From positions 186,001-250,000 of the forward strand of contig JAHBTX010000002.1 of NCBI GenBank assembly GCA_019638395.1: DNA of 64,000 bases. The letters run 5' to 3'. A program made the position numbers and the translations under genes. Each line of letters starts with the position of its first letter. Position 1 is the stretch's first letter. The DNA comes from Cyclobacteriaceae bacterium (GTDB lineage Bacteria; Bacteroidota; Bacteroidia; Cytophagales; Cyclobacteriaceae). Below the pieces are notes generated by a model that worked only from the letters and a program-made list of their open reading frames with translations, was not told the DNA's origin and ran no database searches. Positions 26,849 to 35,672 of the stretch are shown piece after piece.

Positions 26849-28579
26849 TTAAAACTGGAATTTCAAAGCATCCCAAAATACAGCAAACTCTGGTCGATCG
26901 TATCCTATTACCGGGGTATTTGGATTTAGGTTCAATTCATCCTGAGCATAAGGTATCCGAAGAGCAAAATTACCCGGTAACTGAAGTGGTAATTGCAAAT
27001 CTGACGGCAATCCGGTTCTTCTAAAAGTATTATATAACTCTAAACCATTACCGTAATTACAGAACCAGGCTTGCTTTAATGCCACTGCTAGTTTTGCATT
27101 ATTTGAAGCTGCACTGTTAAAGTTTGCCACCCAAACATTTTTATAAGATGTTATTGCAGCGGAGGCCATTGCTACAGCCCCTGCATCTTTACTCACAAAC
27201 GTGTTAACTTTTGCAAATTGTTCAGTTATTGCAGCATCTAACAATTGCGAAGCGGAGGATGTTGGGTGCGTTACACCTAAGGTAAGCATGGCTTCTATTT
27301 GCCAGAACTTAACCATCCATGAGGTGGCTATTGGAAAAATTCCATCACCCCGACCTTTATTTTGGTTTGCAGGTTCTGGTGCATCATCATAAAGACCGCC
27401 ATACGGATATAAGCCATGCGCAGTTCTGATACCTGCATCATCGGGTACCCCAGATGGATCGGATCGATCACGACCAAAAAAGCCGGACAGGTATTCTTTT
27501 TCTGCCGTGGTTAAGTCGTTAGGAGATTTTCCATAAATACCTTGCGTAACAAAATTACTTAGCGGAAAATATCCGTAAACACAATCGGCTCTTTGCGAAC
27601 ATGGTATCGTCTGCTTTTGGGTAGCATCATTCGGATCTAACACAGTTCGTGTTTGTCTTTTTACATAAAAAGGAAGCCGAGGGTCATTGTTACGCAGCAA
27701 CTCATACATGAACTGGTGCGCTAAATACCCGCCACCATAACTTGCGCCACCCATTGCGTAATTTGGGTGACGGTAGTCGGGAGAAATAGAAGGGCTAAAC
27801 TGAAATTGAAAATCATCTGCTGCGGCAGTAATCAATCCAGCTTGATTTGTTATTAAACTTTGAATTTCTGTAAGATTTCCGCATGATGGGCATTTAGCTG
27901 CCTCCGCTGATAGTGCCGGAACATTTTTGGTTTGCAATAGCAACTTTAATTTTAGTGAACGGGCAGCTTTTGCCCATTTTGTTGCATCACCGCCATAGAT
28001 TACATCACCTGTTATGGCCGGGCTTGACAATGCAAGATTGGCAATAGCACTATTCAGTAAGCCTATGCAGTTTTCATAAATAACCGCATCATCATCATAA
28101 ACCGGAGTTTTAATTTGTGTTGCGGCATTACCTTTAAAGGCTTCTGAATAAGGAATAGCTCCCCACCAATCTACTAAGGTACTGAACATATAAGCCTTTA
28201 GTACTTGCGCTATACCCAAGTACCTCGGTTGATCGGCATTCCCGTCACCATTTGCATCAACCTCCACAATTTTAATCAACTCATCTAAATCCTTCAGGGG
28301 GCCCGTGTAGAAAAAATTCCACGTGCCATTCCATGATTGATTATTAAAGAAAAAGTTATCACTCGCGGTTGACTGTACAACAAAGCCCATACCGGTGTTA
28401 TTAAAACTGCCAACCATTCCGGCAATACCATCCACCTCTACATTTGTTAATAATAATGCAGGCGAAACCGTAGCTGGATTGTTGGGATCTGTGTTGATAT
28501 CCAGATCGAACAAATCACAACTCGACACTGAAAACAGAAGGGCGAACCCTATAATTATACTTAAACCTTTCAGTTTCAT
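26849..28579 (-). CDS. SusD/RagB-like nutrient-binding lipoprotein (operon B)
   Basis: Surface lipoprotein that caps the SusC channel and captures the substrate. The 576-residue protein has a signal peptide ending in Cys21 (VSSC), then the SusD-like_2 pattern: INTDPNNP near residue 30, an N-terminal TPR region (YLGIAQVLKAYMFSTLVDWWGAIPYSEAFKG), and the C-terminal ELYNTFRRTGLPS..., ending RPEFAVFWDALKFQF. It lies 29 bases after the SusC gene. Substrate cannot be named; no glycosidase or peptidase gene is adjacent. Confidence 0.92.
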   Translation of the reverse strand: MKLKGLSIIIGFALLFSVSSCDLFDLDINTDPNNPATVSPALLLTNVEVDGIAGMVGSFNNTGMGFVVQSTASDNFFFNNQSWNGTWNFFYTGPLKDLDELIKIVEVDANGDGNADQPRYLGIAQVLKAYMFSTLVDWWGAIPYSEAFKGNAATQIKTPVYDDDAVIYENCIGLLNSAIANLALSSPAITGDVIYGGDATKWAKAARSLKLKLLLQTKNVPALSAEAAKCPSCGNLTEIQSLITNQAGLITAAADDFQFQFSPSISPDYRHPNYAMGGASYGGGYLAHQFMYELLRNNDPRLPFYVKRQTRTVLDPNDATQKQTIPCSQRADCVYGYFPLSNFVTQGIYGKSPNDLTTAEKEYLSGFFGRDRSDPSGVPDDAGIRTAHGLYPYGGLYDDAPEPANQNKGRGDGIFPIATSWMVKFWQIEAMLTLGVTHPTSSASQLLDAAITEQFAKVNTFVSKDAGAVAMASAAITSYKNVWVANFNSAASNNAKLAVALKQAWFCNYGNGLELYNTFRRTGLPSDLQLPLQLPGNFALRIPYAQDELNLNPNTPVIGYDRPEFAVFWDALKFQF

Positions 28580-28608
28580 ATTTCTAAAAAATTAAAAGTT
28601 AAAAACAC

Positions 28609-31600
28609 CTAGAAGGTAAGTGTTATGTTAAAACCGTAGCGCCTGGTTGTTGGCGTAGCACCATATTCAAAGCCTTGAATATTGGAATCAGAAGCTTCAC
28701 TTAAAAATTCCGGGTCCAAATTCAGATCCTTCAACACATTGGGTGCCTTCCACCATAAATTTCTGCCTGATACAGAAACGCGTGCCGAGCCAAAAGGTGT
28801 TTTTGATAATACAGACTTGGGAAGTCTGTAGCCCAAACTAACTTCACGCAAACGGATTACGGTACCATCGTAAATATTCACTTCATCTTGACCGTATGCT
28901 CCCCAACCATTGGTAAAGTGCGAGTCAAATGCAGTAATCGCAGTAGTGTTTTTGATTTTATTTCCGTTTTCATCAAGAACTGCTTCGTATGTTGCTGGGT
29001 CGCCATAGACCCCTGGTACTACGCGCAAAGCTTCACGATCGGCCTGGAAACCAAGTTGACCACGCAATAAAAGCGATGCTCCTGTAAACGAATAGAAATC
29101 GCCACCTTGTTTCCAATCTATCAAAGCTGTTAATGTAAAGTTCTTCCACTCAAGGGTGTTAGTCCATCCTAAAGTAAAGTCTGGGTTAGGATTACCAATT
29201 ATTCCCGATTGAGCAGCTGAGAAAGGGAGCCCTGTGTCTTTGTCAATAAGCAAATTACCCTCTTCATCGCGTGCGTTTTTGGTACCGAAAATCTGACCGT
29301 AAGGTTGGCCGTTTCGGTGAATAGTACCAAATGTTGAAGCAGCACCGCCAATAAAAATTTCGCCTGTAGGGCCGGCATCTACAACCTCTGTTCTGATTCT
29401 TGTAAAGGCAAAGTAGCTCGACCAACGCAGTTGATCATTGGAAACCGGAATTATTTCCAGACCAACTTCCCATCCTTTATTGTCCAATCGGCCCACATTA
29501 ACCACCTCTTGGCTAAAGCCCGAAGAGCGTGCTACAGAGGCTAGTGCGATCTGCTCCGTTGACTGACGGTTAAAATACGTTAAGTCTAATCCAATCTTTT
29601 TATTTAAAAATTTCAGATCAGTTCCTAATTCATATTCCGTAGTAAACTCAGGTTTAAGATTTGGGTTACCCGATAAATCGCTTAAACCTCCTTTGTTAAC
29701 AAAAGTACCACTTGGTGTAGTGTATGGAGTACCAATAAAAAAGTTGGTAAAGGTTAAGTATGGATTTGCATCGTTTCCAACTTTGGTAACAGCAGCTCTA
29801 ACTTTACCATAATCAAGAATGCTGCTGGAGATTGAAAGCGCATCGGTAAAAATAAACGACACACTTGCTCCCGGATAAAAATAGCTATTATTATTCTTTG
29901 GTAGTGTGGATGACCAATCATTACGACCTACCAAATTTAGAAACAAATAATCCTTGTACGAAAGCGACATATCAAAGTATGCGCCATATAACCTTCTTAG
30001 CCGATAATAATCGTAGTTAACGGTTTGTTGCGAAGTTGCACTTGTTAGGTATAATCCAGGTTGAATAATTTGATTTCCGGTAACCTTTTTGCGACTTAAT
30101 TCCCGTTGGTTGTTATTAAATCCAACCAACGCTTTAAATGATAGATCCTCACTAAAGTCTTTCGTAATCGTAGCTATGTAGTTAAAATCCAATTCGGTGT
30201 TGGTTAGGTCTTCCGTCCATACTCTACCCAATGGAATGGATGATCCACCCGGGCGATTTATGTTCCGTCTGTTTTCAGTGTAGGTGTTAACTCCACCTTT
30301 CACCATTAACTCTAACCAACTGGTTACATCATATTTGGCTGTGATGTTTCCATAAACACGATTCACATCACTTGTATAGAGATTGTACTTGGCAATCCAT
30401 AGTGGATTATCCAAAGCGCGATAAAACATATTAGAACCATCTACCGGACTTTCAAAGGGAAGGCCATTCAAGTTATAGTTACGCGGTAAATAAAATATCC
30501 TGGCATAGATTGATGATGCTCCTTCACCACCGTAGTAATCATTAAATGCACTGGCTGCTGATTGTGGTGATTGCTGGAATGTGTTTACATAATTCACGTT
30601 ACCGGAAACAAATAGTCCATTTTCCAATTGTGCGTTACCACCAAAATAGAGTGTAGTGCGGGTTGCTTCCTGGTTAGGAACGATACCTTCCTGGTTCATT
30701 CTTGAAAAGCCCGTATTGACTGAAGCTTTGTCACTTCCTGCCGAGATGTTGAGTGAATTTTCTACTTGTTTACCAGTTTGAAAAAATCCGCCTACAATAT
30801 CATAAGGTTTAATCTCGTAAGGCACCGGATAGCCATCAGCATCAACCAAATCAGGGAATAAAGATCTTGACCCCAGGTTAACAGCAAAACTATTGGATGT
30901 TAGAGGGTGCGGAGCAGTACCATCGGGATAGGGTTGTCCATTTTTAGGTCCGGCACCATATACACCAAAATACTTTACATAGTTAGTTCCGTATTTGTCA
31001 TTCAATGCATCTACATGATTAGCAAATGGCGCACCCCAGTTACCAATAAATCCACCGTTATATACCTGATTAGAACCTTGTGTGTAAACATCCTGGTAAT
31101 TCGGAATCCCAGATATTTCCTGAAAGTTAAGCGAACCGTTATAGGTTATCTCCAGCCCCTTCTTTGCATTTCGCTTACCGGCTTTGGTGGTTATAACTAC
31201 CACACCATTGGTTGCACGCGATCCGTACAAAGCGGCCGCTGCTGCACCCTTCAATACAGTGAACGATTCAATATTGTTGGGATCAATATCGAAGGCTCTA
31301 TTTGAAAACACTGTATTTTCAGAAGAACCTCCGGTTGCATTAACAGAATTATCAAACGGAATACCATCAACTATAAATAAGGGTTGTGTATTCCCGGTAA
31401 GGGAAGAAGCACCTCTGATATTAATCTTGGTAGATTGACCAGGAGCACCACCTCCACCAATAATATTAACACCAGGCATTTTTCCTTGTAGGGCACGAAG
31501 CGGGTCCACCTCCGACCGCTGTGCAATCTGGTCAGCACCAACTCCGGTTACGGAATATCCAAGCGCCTTTTTATCGCGTTCAATACCAACTGCTGTTACA

Positions 31601-31914
31601 ACAACTTCTCCTAGTTGTTGTACATCCAAACTCATCGTAACGTTTACAACTGATCTTTCCCCTACTGATTCTTCTTTGGTTGCAAAACCAATAAACGAAA
31701 AAGCAAGAGTCCCTCCGGCTGTAGGGATTGTTAGCCTGTAACCGCCATCTGCATCGGTAACAGTTCCGTTGGTAGTTCCTTTCAGAACCACATTTACACC
31801 GGGTAAGGCCGATCCGTCTTCAGCGGATGTTACTTTACCCGAAACCACCCGTTCCTGTGCCCATACGCTGATCACAAAAACGAATGAGAAGCATAGTAGT
31901 AGAATCTTCTTCAT
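28609..31914 (-). CDS. SusC/RagA family TonB-linked outer-membrane protein (operon B)
   Basis: TonB-dependent import channel of 1101 residues. It has a signal peptide (MKKILLLCFSFVFVISVWAQ), a carboxypeptidase-regulatory-like beta domain (about 22-105, GKVTSAEDGSALPGVNVVLK), the SusC signature and plug (about 115-235; VDPLRALQGKMPGVN, INIRGASSLTG, LYGSRATNGVVVITTK) and a 22-strand barrel ending in the aromatic LTF. It works with the SusD protein that follows. Its first 110 residues and leader are nearly the same as those of the SusC at 38915. Confidence 0.96.
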   Translation of the reverse strand: MKKILLLCFSFVFVISVWAQERVVSGKVTSAEDGSALPGVNVVLKGTTNGTVTDADGGYRLTIPTAGGTLAFSFIGFATKEESVGERSVVNVTMSLDVQQLGEVVVTAVGIERDKKALGYSVTGVGADQIAQRSEVDPLRALQGKMPGVNIIGGGGAPGQSTKINIRGASSLTGNTQPLFIVDGIPFDNSVNATGGSSENTVFSNRAFDIDPNNIESFTVLKGAAAAALYGSRATNGVVVITTKAGKRNAKKGLEITYNGSLNFQEISGIPNYQDVYTQGSNQVYNGGFIGNWGAPFANHVDALNDKYGTNYVKYFGVYGAGPKNGQPYPDGTAPHPLTSNSFAVNLGSRSLFPDLVDADGYPVPYEIKPYDIVGGFFQTGKQVENSLNISAGSDKASVNTGFSRMNQEGIVPNQEATRTTLYFGGNAQLENGLFVSGNVNYVNTFQQSPQSAASAFNDYYGGEGASSIYARIFYLPRNYNLNGLPFESPVDGSNMFYRALDNPLWIAKYNLYTSDVNRVYGNITAKYDVTSWLELMVKGGVNTYTENRRNINRPGGSSIPLGRVWTEDLTNTELDFNYIATITKDFSEDLSFKALVGFNNNQRELSRKKVTGNQIIQPGLYLTSATSQQTVNYDYYRLRRLYGAYFDMSLSYKDYLFLNLVGRNDWSSTLPKNNNSYFYPGASVSFIFTDALSISSSILDYGKVRAAVTKVGNDANPYLTFTNFFIGTPYTTPSGTFVNKGGLSDLSGNPNLKPEFTTEYELGTDLKFLNKKIGLDLTYFNRQSTEQIALASVARSSGFSQEVVNVGRLDNKGWEVGLEIIPVSNDQLRWSSYFAFTRIRTEVVDAGPTGEIFIGGAASTFGTIHRNGQPYGQIFGTKNARDEEGNLLIDKDTGLPFSAAQSGIIGNPNPDFTLGWTNTLEWKNFTLTALIDWKQGGDFYSFTGASLLLRGQLGFQADREALRVVPGVYGDPATYEAVLDENGNKIKNTTAITAFDSHFTNGWGAYGQDEVNIYDGTVIRLREVSLGYRLPKSVLSKTPFGSARVSVSGRNLWWKAPNVLKDLNLDPEFLSEASDSNIQGFEYGATPTTRRYGFNITLTF

Positions 31915-32064
31915 AGGTTAGGTTTAGGTTATTAAAATATTAGGTTTTTAAAAATAAGTAAAAAATCGTTGTTATAAAGTATTTATACCCTGTAATACTC
32001 GCAACCAATTGTTTTTGAGGTTAAATGGCTGAAATCATTGGCGAATGGCAACTGCTGTAAAACA

Positions 32065-32094
32065 AAAACCCTCTGAAAATTTTCAGAGGGTTTT
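32065..32094 (-). terminator. Palindromic terminator of SusCD operon A
   Basis: A perfect 30-base palindrome: each arm is AAAACCCTCTGAAAA or its complement. On the minus strand it follows the last gene of operon A by 20 bases and is followed by a T-rich run. Confidence 0.8.
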
Positions 32095-32113
32095 AACTTT
32101 AAAACTGAGACAA

Positions 32114-33472
32114 TTACAACTTAGTTAGGGTTAATTGTATGCGTGTGTACCAATTGCAATAGCCATTTCTCCGGCCGTATTCATCGGCATCATCATCCAC
32201 TGTAATGGTAAATACATCACCAGGCGTTAAACCATCGCGATCAAACCTATAATACCCACGGTTTGGATGTGCCCTACGCGGAACACCAACAGGTAGAGTA
32301 GAAATACCTGCAAAGGCTCCTGCCAATGGAGTTGTAACAAAAAACTCCCGCTCAGAAGTACAGCGTTGTGTAGTATTAAGCAAAGGAACAAAAATAGTAC
32401 CGAGGTTAGCGTTGGTGGTACCTGCAGGAAAGCCCAAGCCAGCCGGAGCTGCAGTTTGCATGGTAACCAATGCATCAGGCGCAGGAGTTCCTGCAAAACC
32501 AGCACCGTTAACATTCAAAACAGCTTGCTCAAAATTTACCTTCATGGTAATTGTTTGGCCGCGATACCGGCAAGTAAACTGCCTTTCGGTTGGTAAACCG
32601 CCAGCAACTTTTTCCAATGTAACTGTTTGAGAGGAATCTGTTGCAGAACTGCCAAACACAAACTCACGCAACCACTTCTGTGGAAATGCACCGTGTTGAT
32701 CAGGGGTATGATCGGGCTGCCAACGCGCTACTTGCGACATTCGATAGGTACCAGTGTAGGCATTCGCATTTCCGGTTGTGGTAACACGCTGAATTAACTG
32801 TGTATAAATCATTGGGCTGTTGTAAAATAATCCGCCCGTTAGGTTAGGTGTAATGTTAGCCTCGTTGGCATTACCCAAGCGAGGCGAAGCTGTAACCTGC
32901 GGATTGTTTACTGTAAAGCCTCGACCTTGTTTATCATAGATTTTTACCCTGAATATAACACGGTCGTTAATAGCTAAAGACCCGGGAAATGCAACTGCCG
33001 GGCAAACATCTGGAAAGATATTGCTACAGGTTGTACCATCTGGATCGGTAGTTAAGGTTGCCAAGGCATCCAGTGTTTCCTGTGCTGTAACTTTAATGGG
33101 GCCCGAGCGCAGGTAGTCGCTATATGTTGGTTCAGGAACTTTTGCAAAGCCCATTTGAGCTGCCGTCAAGGTCTTAACCAAAACTTCGTTTGTGATAAAA
33201 CCGGTTGCACCATTACGGTGAGTTGCATAAAACTCTACCCGATCTAAATCGGCACCAAAGTTTTTATCAACCGATTCATAAACGGCCTCGAAACCGCTGT
33301 TGGTTAGGTTGTCCAAATCCCACACGTTTGAGGTTATTTTAACCACACGCAGATACGAACCGGTTGCCCGGTTATCATACGGCAGGGGGTACAAGTCTTC
33401 GTTGGGTTCGCAGGATGATATGAATCCACCGGCTGCGAGAATTCCAACTGCTAAAAATTTATTCACTTTCAT
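32114..33472 (-). CDS. Lipoprotein of SusCD operon A (SusE position)
   Basis: A 452-residue lipoprotein. The start at 33472 (MKVNKFLAVGILAAGGFISSC) gives a good lipobox with Cys21; an ATG three codons upstream is less likely. The beta-rich body is unrecognised as a named family but parallels the third gene of operon B in position and motif order. It contains several internal cysteines that could form disulfides. It follows the SusD gene by about 18 bases and ends 20 bases before a palindromic terminator. A surface-exposed substrate-binding role is inferred from position only. Confidence 0.72.
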   Translation of the reverse strand: MKVNKFLAVGILAAGGFISSCEPNEDLYPLPYDNRATGSYLRVVKITSNVWDLDNLTNSGFEAVYESVDKNFGADLDRVEFYATHRNGATGFITNEVLVKTLTAAQMGFAKVPEPTYSDYLRSGPIKVTAQETLDALATLTTDPDGTTCSNIFPDVCPAVAFPGSLAINDRVIFRVKIYDKQGRGFTVNNPQVTASPRLGNANEANITPNLTGGLFYNSPMIYTQLIQRVTTTGNANAYTGTYRMSQVARWQPDHTPDQHGAFPQKWLREFVFGSSATDSSQTVTLEKVAGGLPTERQFTCRYRGQTITMKVNFEQAVLNVNGAGFAGTPAPDALVTMQTAAPAGLGFPAGTTNANLGTIFVPLLNTTQRCTSEREFFVTTPLAGAFAGISTLPVGVPRRAHPNRGYYRFDRDGLTPGDVFTITVDDDADEYGRRNGYCNWYTRIQLTLTKL

Positions 33473-33490
33473 AGAAATCATTCTTAAAGG

Positions 33491-35653
33491 TTAGAAGTTC
33501 AGGTTAGTGGAATTAGTGTCCCAAAAAACAGTTACTGCCAAATTGGGCTTTTGTGTTACCGTGTTGTTCAGGTTGGCATAGTTTGCCGGATACCAGAAAC
33601 TACGAGGAAAATTTCCGGGAGATGGGTTAATTACTGGTTGCATACCTGTAGGTTTACCGGTTCTGCGGTAAAGGTTATAAGCTTCGTAACCATTTCCGAC
33701 CAAAGCAACCCAAAACTCACGCGCTACATAGTTTAAAGCTTCTTCGTTTGAAACAGCAAACCTGTTATCAAAGGCAGCTTCTGCAGAAGCAACATAATTA
33801 TTAACATCAACAGTATAACTAACATTCAACGCCCAAACTATGTTAGTAGTGCCTAAAGTAATAGTACCCGTAGTAGTTTGTTTCCATCTTGTTCCGGCAT
33901 TGGCATTACCTTCATTTACTAAAACTGCCTGACCTACCAATTCACCACTGACATCTGCATCTGCGGCACGTGTCCAGGCACCGGCAGCAACTACATAAAT
34001 TCCATTATTAGCAGCTGTTGTTTGATTTTTTACTAAAATTCTATCACCATCATTAAGAGTAACTCCATCCACCGTAAGATTACCACTTAAAGCCGCCAGA
34101 TTACCCGTTGTTGCTACGCGAACCGGAGTGGTGAATGTTCCAACATAATTTAAAGAATAGAATGCCTCAATAGTTGTTCCTTCATTTGGTGAAGCCGCCA
34201 CAGATGAGGTGCCAAGCGTTCCATTTACAGACCACGCACGCACATCAGCAAATGAGTAGTTAATACCATTAAGATAGCGCTCCTTGGCGGTTACTGCATT
34301 TGCAATGGTAAGTGTAAGTTTTGCCTCTGCAAGCATGAATTGTACATGTGAGCGCATTAGCATTGGTTGCATACCTGCACCCCTCATTCCGACTGTAGCT
34401 GTTACTCCTGTTGCTGAATTATTATCAAACCTTCCGCCAACAGGATAAGGGCCATAAGCAGTGCGTAATTGACCATCTGGTGGAATTCCTTGAGGATCTA
34501 CATGGTCGCGTCCCCAATATCCTCTATCGGTAGGAACGCAGAATGTTCTTGACCAGGCAGGATTGGTAGGGCTGTTGGTCGGGTGATTCGCTGCCACCCC
34601 CATAGGCGGACGGCCTGCAATTGGGTTATCCAATATTGCAGAAGGTGTAGCCGAGGGATAATGATCTGGAGTATTCTCGGTTAAGCATCTTAATTCATTT
34701 GAACTAGTTGTATTTTGTGCTACCTGGCGATAGAAATAGAATCTCATTCGTGGATCGCCCGGGCCCCCGGCATTGCTTGCATTATATGCATGAAACATAT
34801 GCCACATTAACCAGTTTGACTGATAATCACCACCACCGCCTGGATATTGAGCTGTAAACCGAGGGTGTCTTGCATCCGGATCTGAGGTTGTGGTTCCATA
34901 TCTCCAGATGAAACTTTCGTTTGCAGCAGTAATAATACCACCAGTATCAGCAAGAACAGCATCGATTCCGGTTGTTGCTGCGGCTGGTTGAGTTAGTCTT
35001 AAATTCAGGAACGTTTTTAATTTAAGTGAGTTGATCAACTTAACCCACTTCGTATAATCATTACCATAGTATTGATCATTAATTGTTGGCGACACCGGAT
35101 TCAGATACCCAGCCGGATTTGCAGTGGTTGCAGGAGTAGTTAAATCAAGCTTTGCTTTATCGAGGGTAGTTAATACATAGGTATATATCTGCGCGGCATT
35201 GTCGGCAGGCGGATTAAAGTTACCAGCACCCTGAAAAGCTTCCGAAAATGGAACATCCCCAAACATATCTACCAATAAAAGCAGTGTGTAACATTGCAAC
35301 ACACGGGCGATTCCCGCATGACGCGCGAAGCCATTTTCATCTGCTATTTTGATCAGATCGTTAGCATCTGTAAGAATACCTGCATAGGCTGTTGACCAAA
35401 GACCATTGAAGGTTTCGGGTGTAGTAGCCACCTGGTATATTGATCCGGCACCATTTAACAAGCGTGTCATCTGTGCTCCGCTCGTATTGGCAGCATTAAA
35501 AATTGTAGGCAGTTGCCGTTGAATTGAATTAAGCAATAGACTTGGCAATACCTGGTTAGGTTGTACAGCATTCGGGTCTTCACGTAGATCAAGCGTACAG
35601 GAAGAAGCCAACACAATACCCACCACTAAGGCTATTTTATTATAAATTTTCAT
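33491..35653 (-). CDS. SusD/RagB-like lipoprotein with inserted phage-tail-like domain (operon A)
   Basis: SusD-family substrate-binding lipoprotein, signal peptide ending in Cys19 (LASSC). Flanks match the SusD-like_2 plan seen in the operon B protein: REDPNAVQPN near residue 27, IARVLQCYTLLLLVDMFGDV, and C-terminal NGYEAYNLYRRTGKPTG...AVTVFWDT. At 720 residues it is 144 longer than its paralogue. The extra part includes a compact insert at about residues 508-610 (VRVATTGNLA, VDGVTLNDGDRILVKNQTT, NGIYVVAAGAWTRAADAD, TTTGTITLGTTNIVW) that matches the repeat domain of phage tail-fibre proteins. The frame is intact across it. Gap to SusC is 19 bases. Confidence 0.9.
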   Translation of the reverse strand: MKIYNKIALVVGIVLASSCTLDLREDPNAVQPNQVLPSLLLNSIQRQLPTIFNAANTSGAQMTRLLNGAGSIYQVATTPETFNGLWSTAYAGILTDANDLIKIADENGFARHAGIARVLQCYTLLLLVDMFGDVPFSEAFQGAGNFNPPADNAAQIYTYVLTTLDKAKLDLTTPATTANPAGYLNPVSPTINDQYYGNDYTKWVKLINSLKLKTFLNLRLTQPAAATTGIDAVLADTGGIITAANESFIWRYGTTTSDPDARHPRFTAQYPGGGGDYQSNWLMWHMFHAYNASNAGGPGDPRMRFYFYRQVAQNTTSSNELRCLTENTPDHYPSATPSAILDNPIAGRPPMGVAANHPTNSPTNPAWSRTFCVPTDRGYWGRDHVDPQGIPPDGQLRTAYGPYPVGGRFDNNSATGVTATVGMRGAGMQPMLMRSHVQFMLAEAKLTLTIANAVTAKERYLNGINYSFADVRAWSVNGTLGTSSVAASPNEGTTIEAFYSLNYVGTFTTPVRVATTGNLAALSGNLTVDGVTLNDGDRILVKNQTTAANNGIYVVAAGAWTRAADADVSGELVGQAVLVNEGNANAGTRWKQTTTGTITLGTTNIVWALNVSYTVDVNNYVASAEAAFDNRFAVSNEEALNYVAREFWVALVGNGYEAYNLYRRTGKPTGMQPVINPSPGNFPRSFWYPANYANLNNTVTQKPNLAVTVFWDTNSTNLNF
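33824..34132 (-). other. Phage tail-fibre-like domain inserted in SusD (domain region)
   Basis: Codes for about residues 508-610 of the SusD protein. The order VRVATT / DGVTL..GDR.LVKNQTT..NNGIYVV..GAWTRA.DAD / GTRW..TT.G.ITLGTTNI is that of a widespread beta-rich tail-fibre repeat. The operon B SusD has no counterpart. Confidence 0.7.
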
Positions 35654-35672
35654 ACTTGTAACTTTTAAGAGG

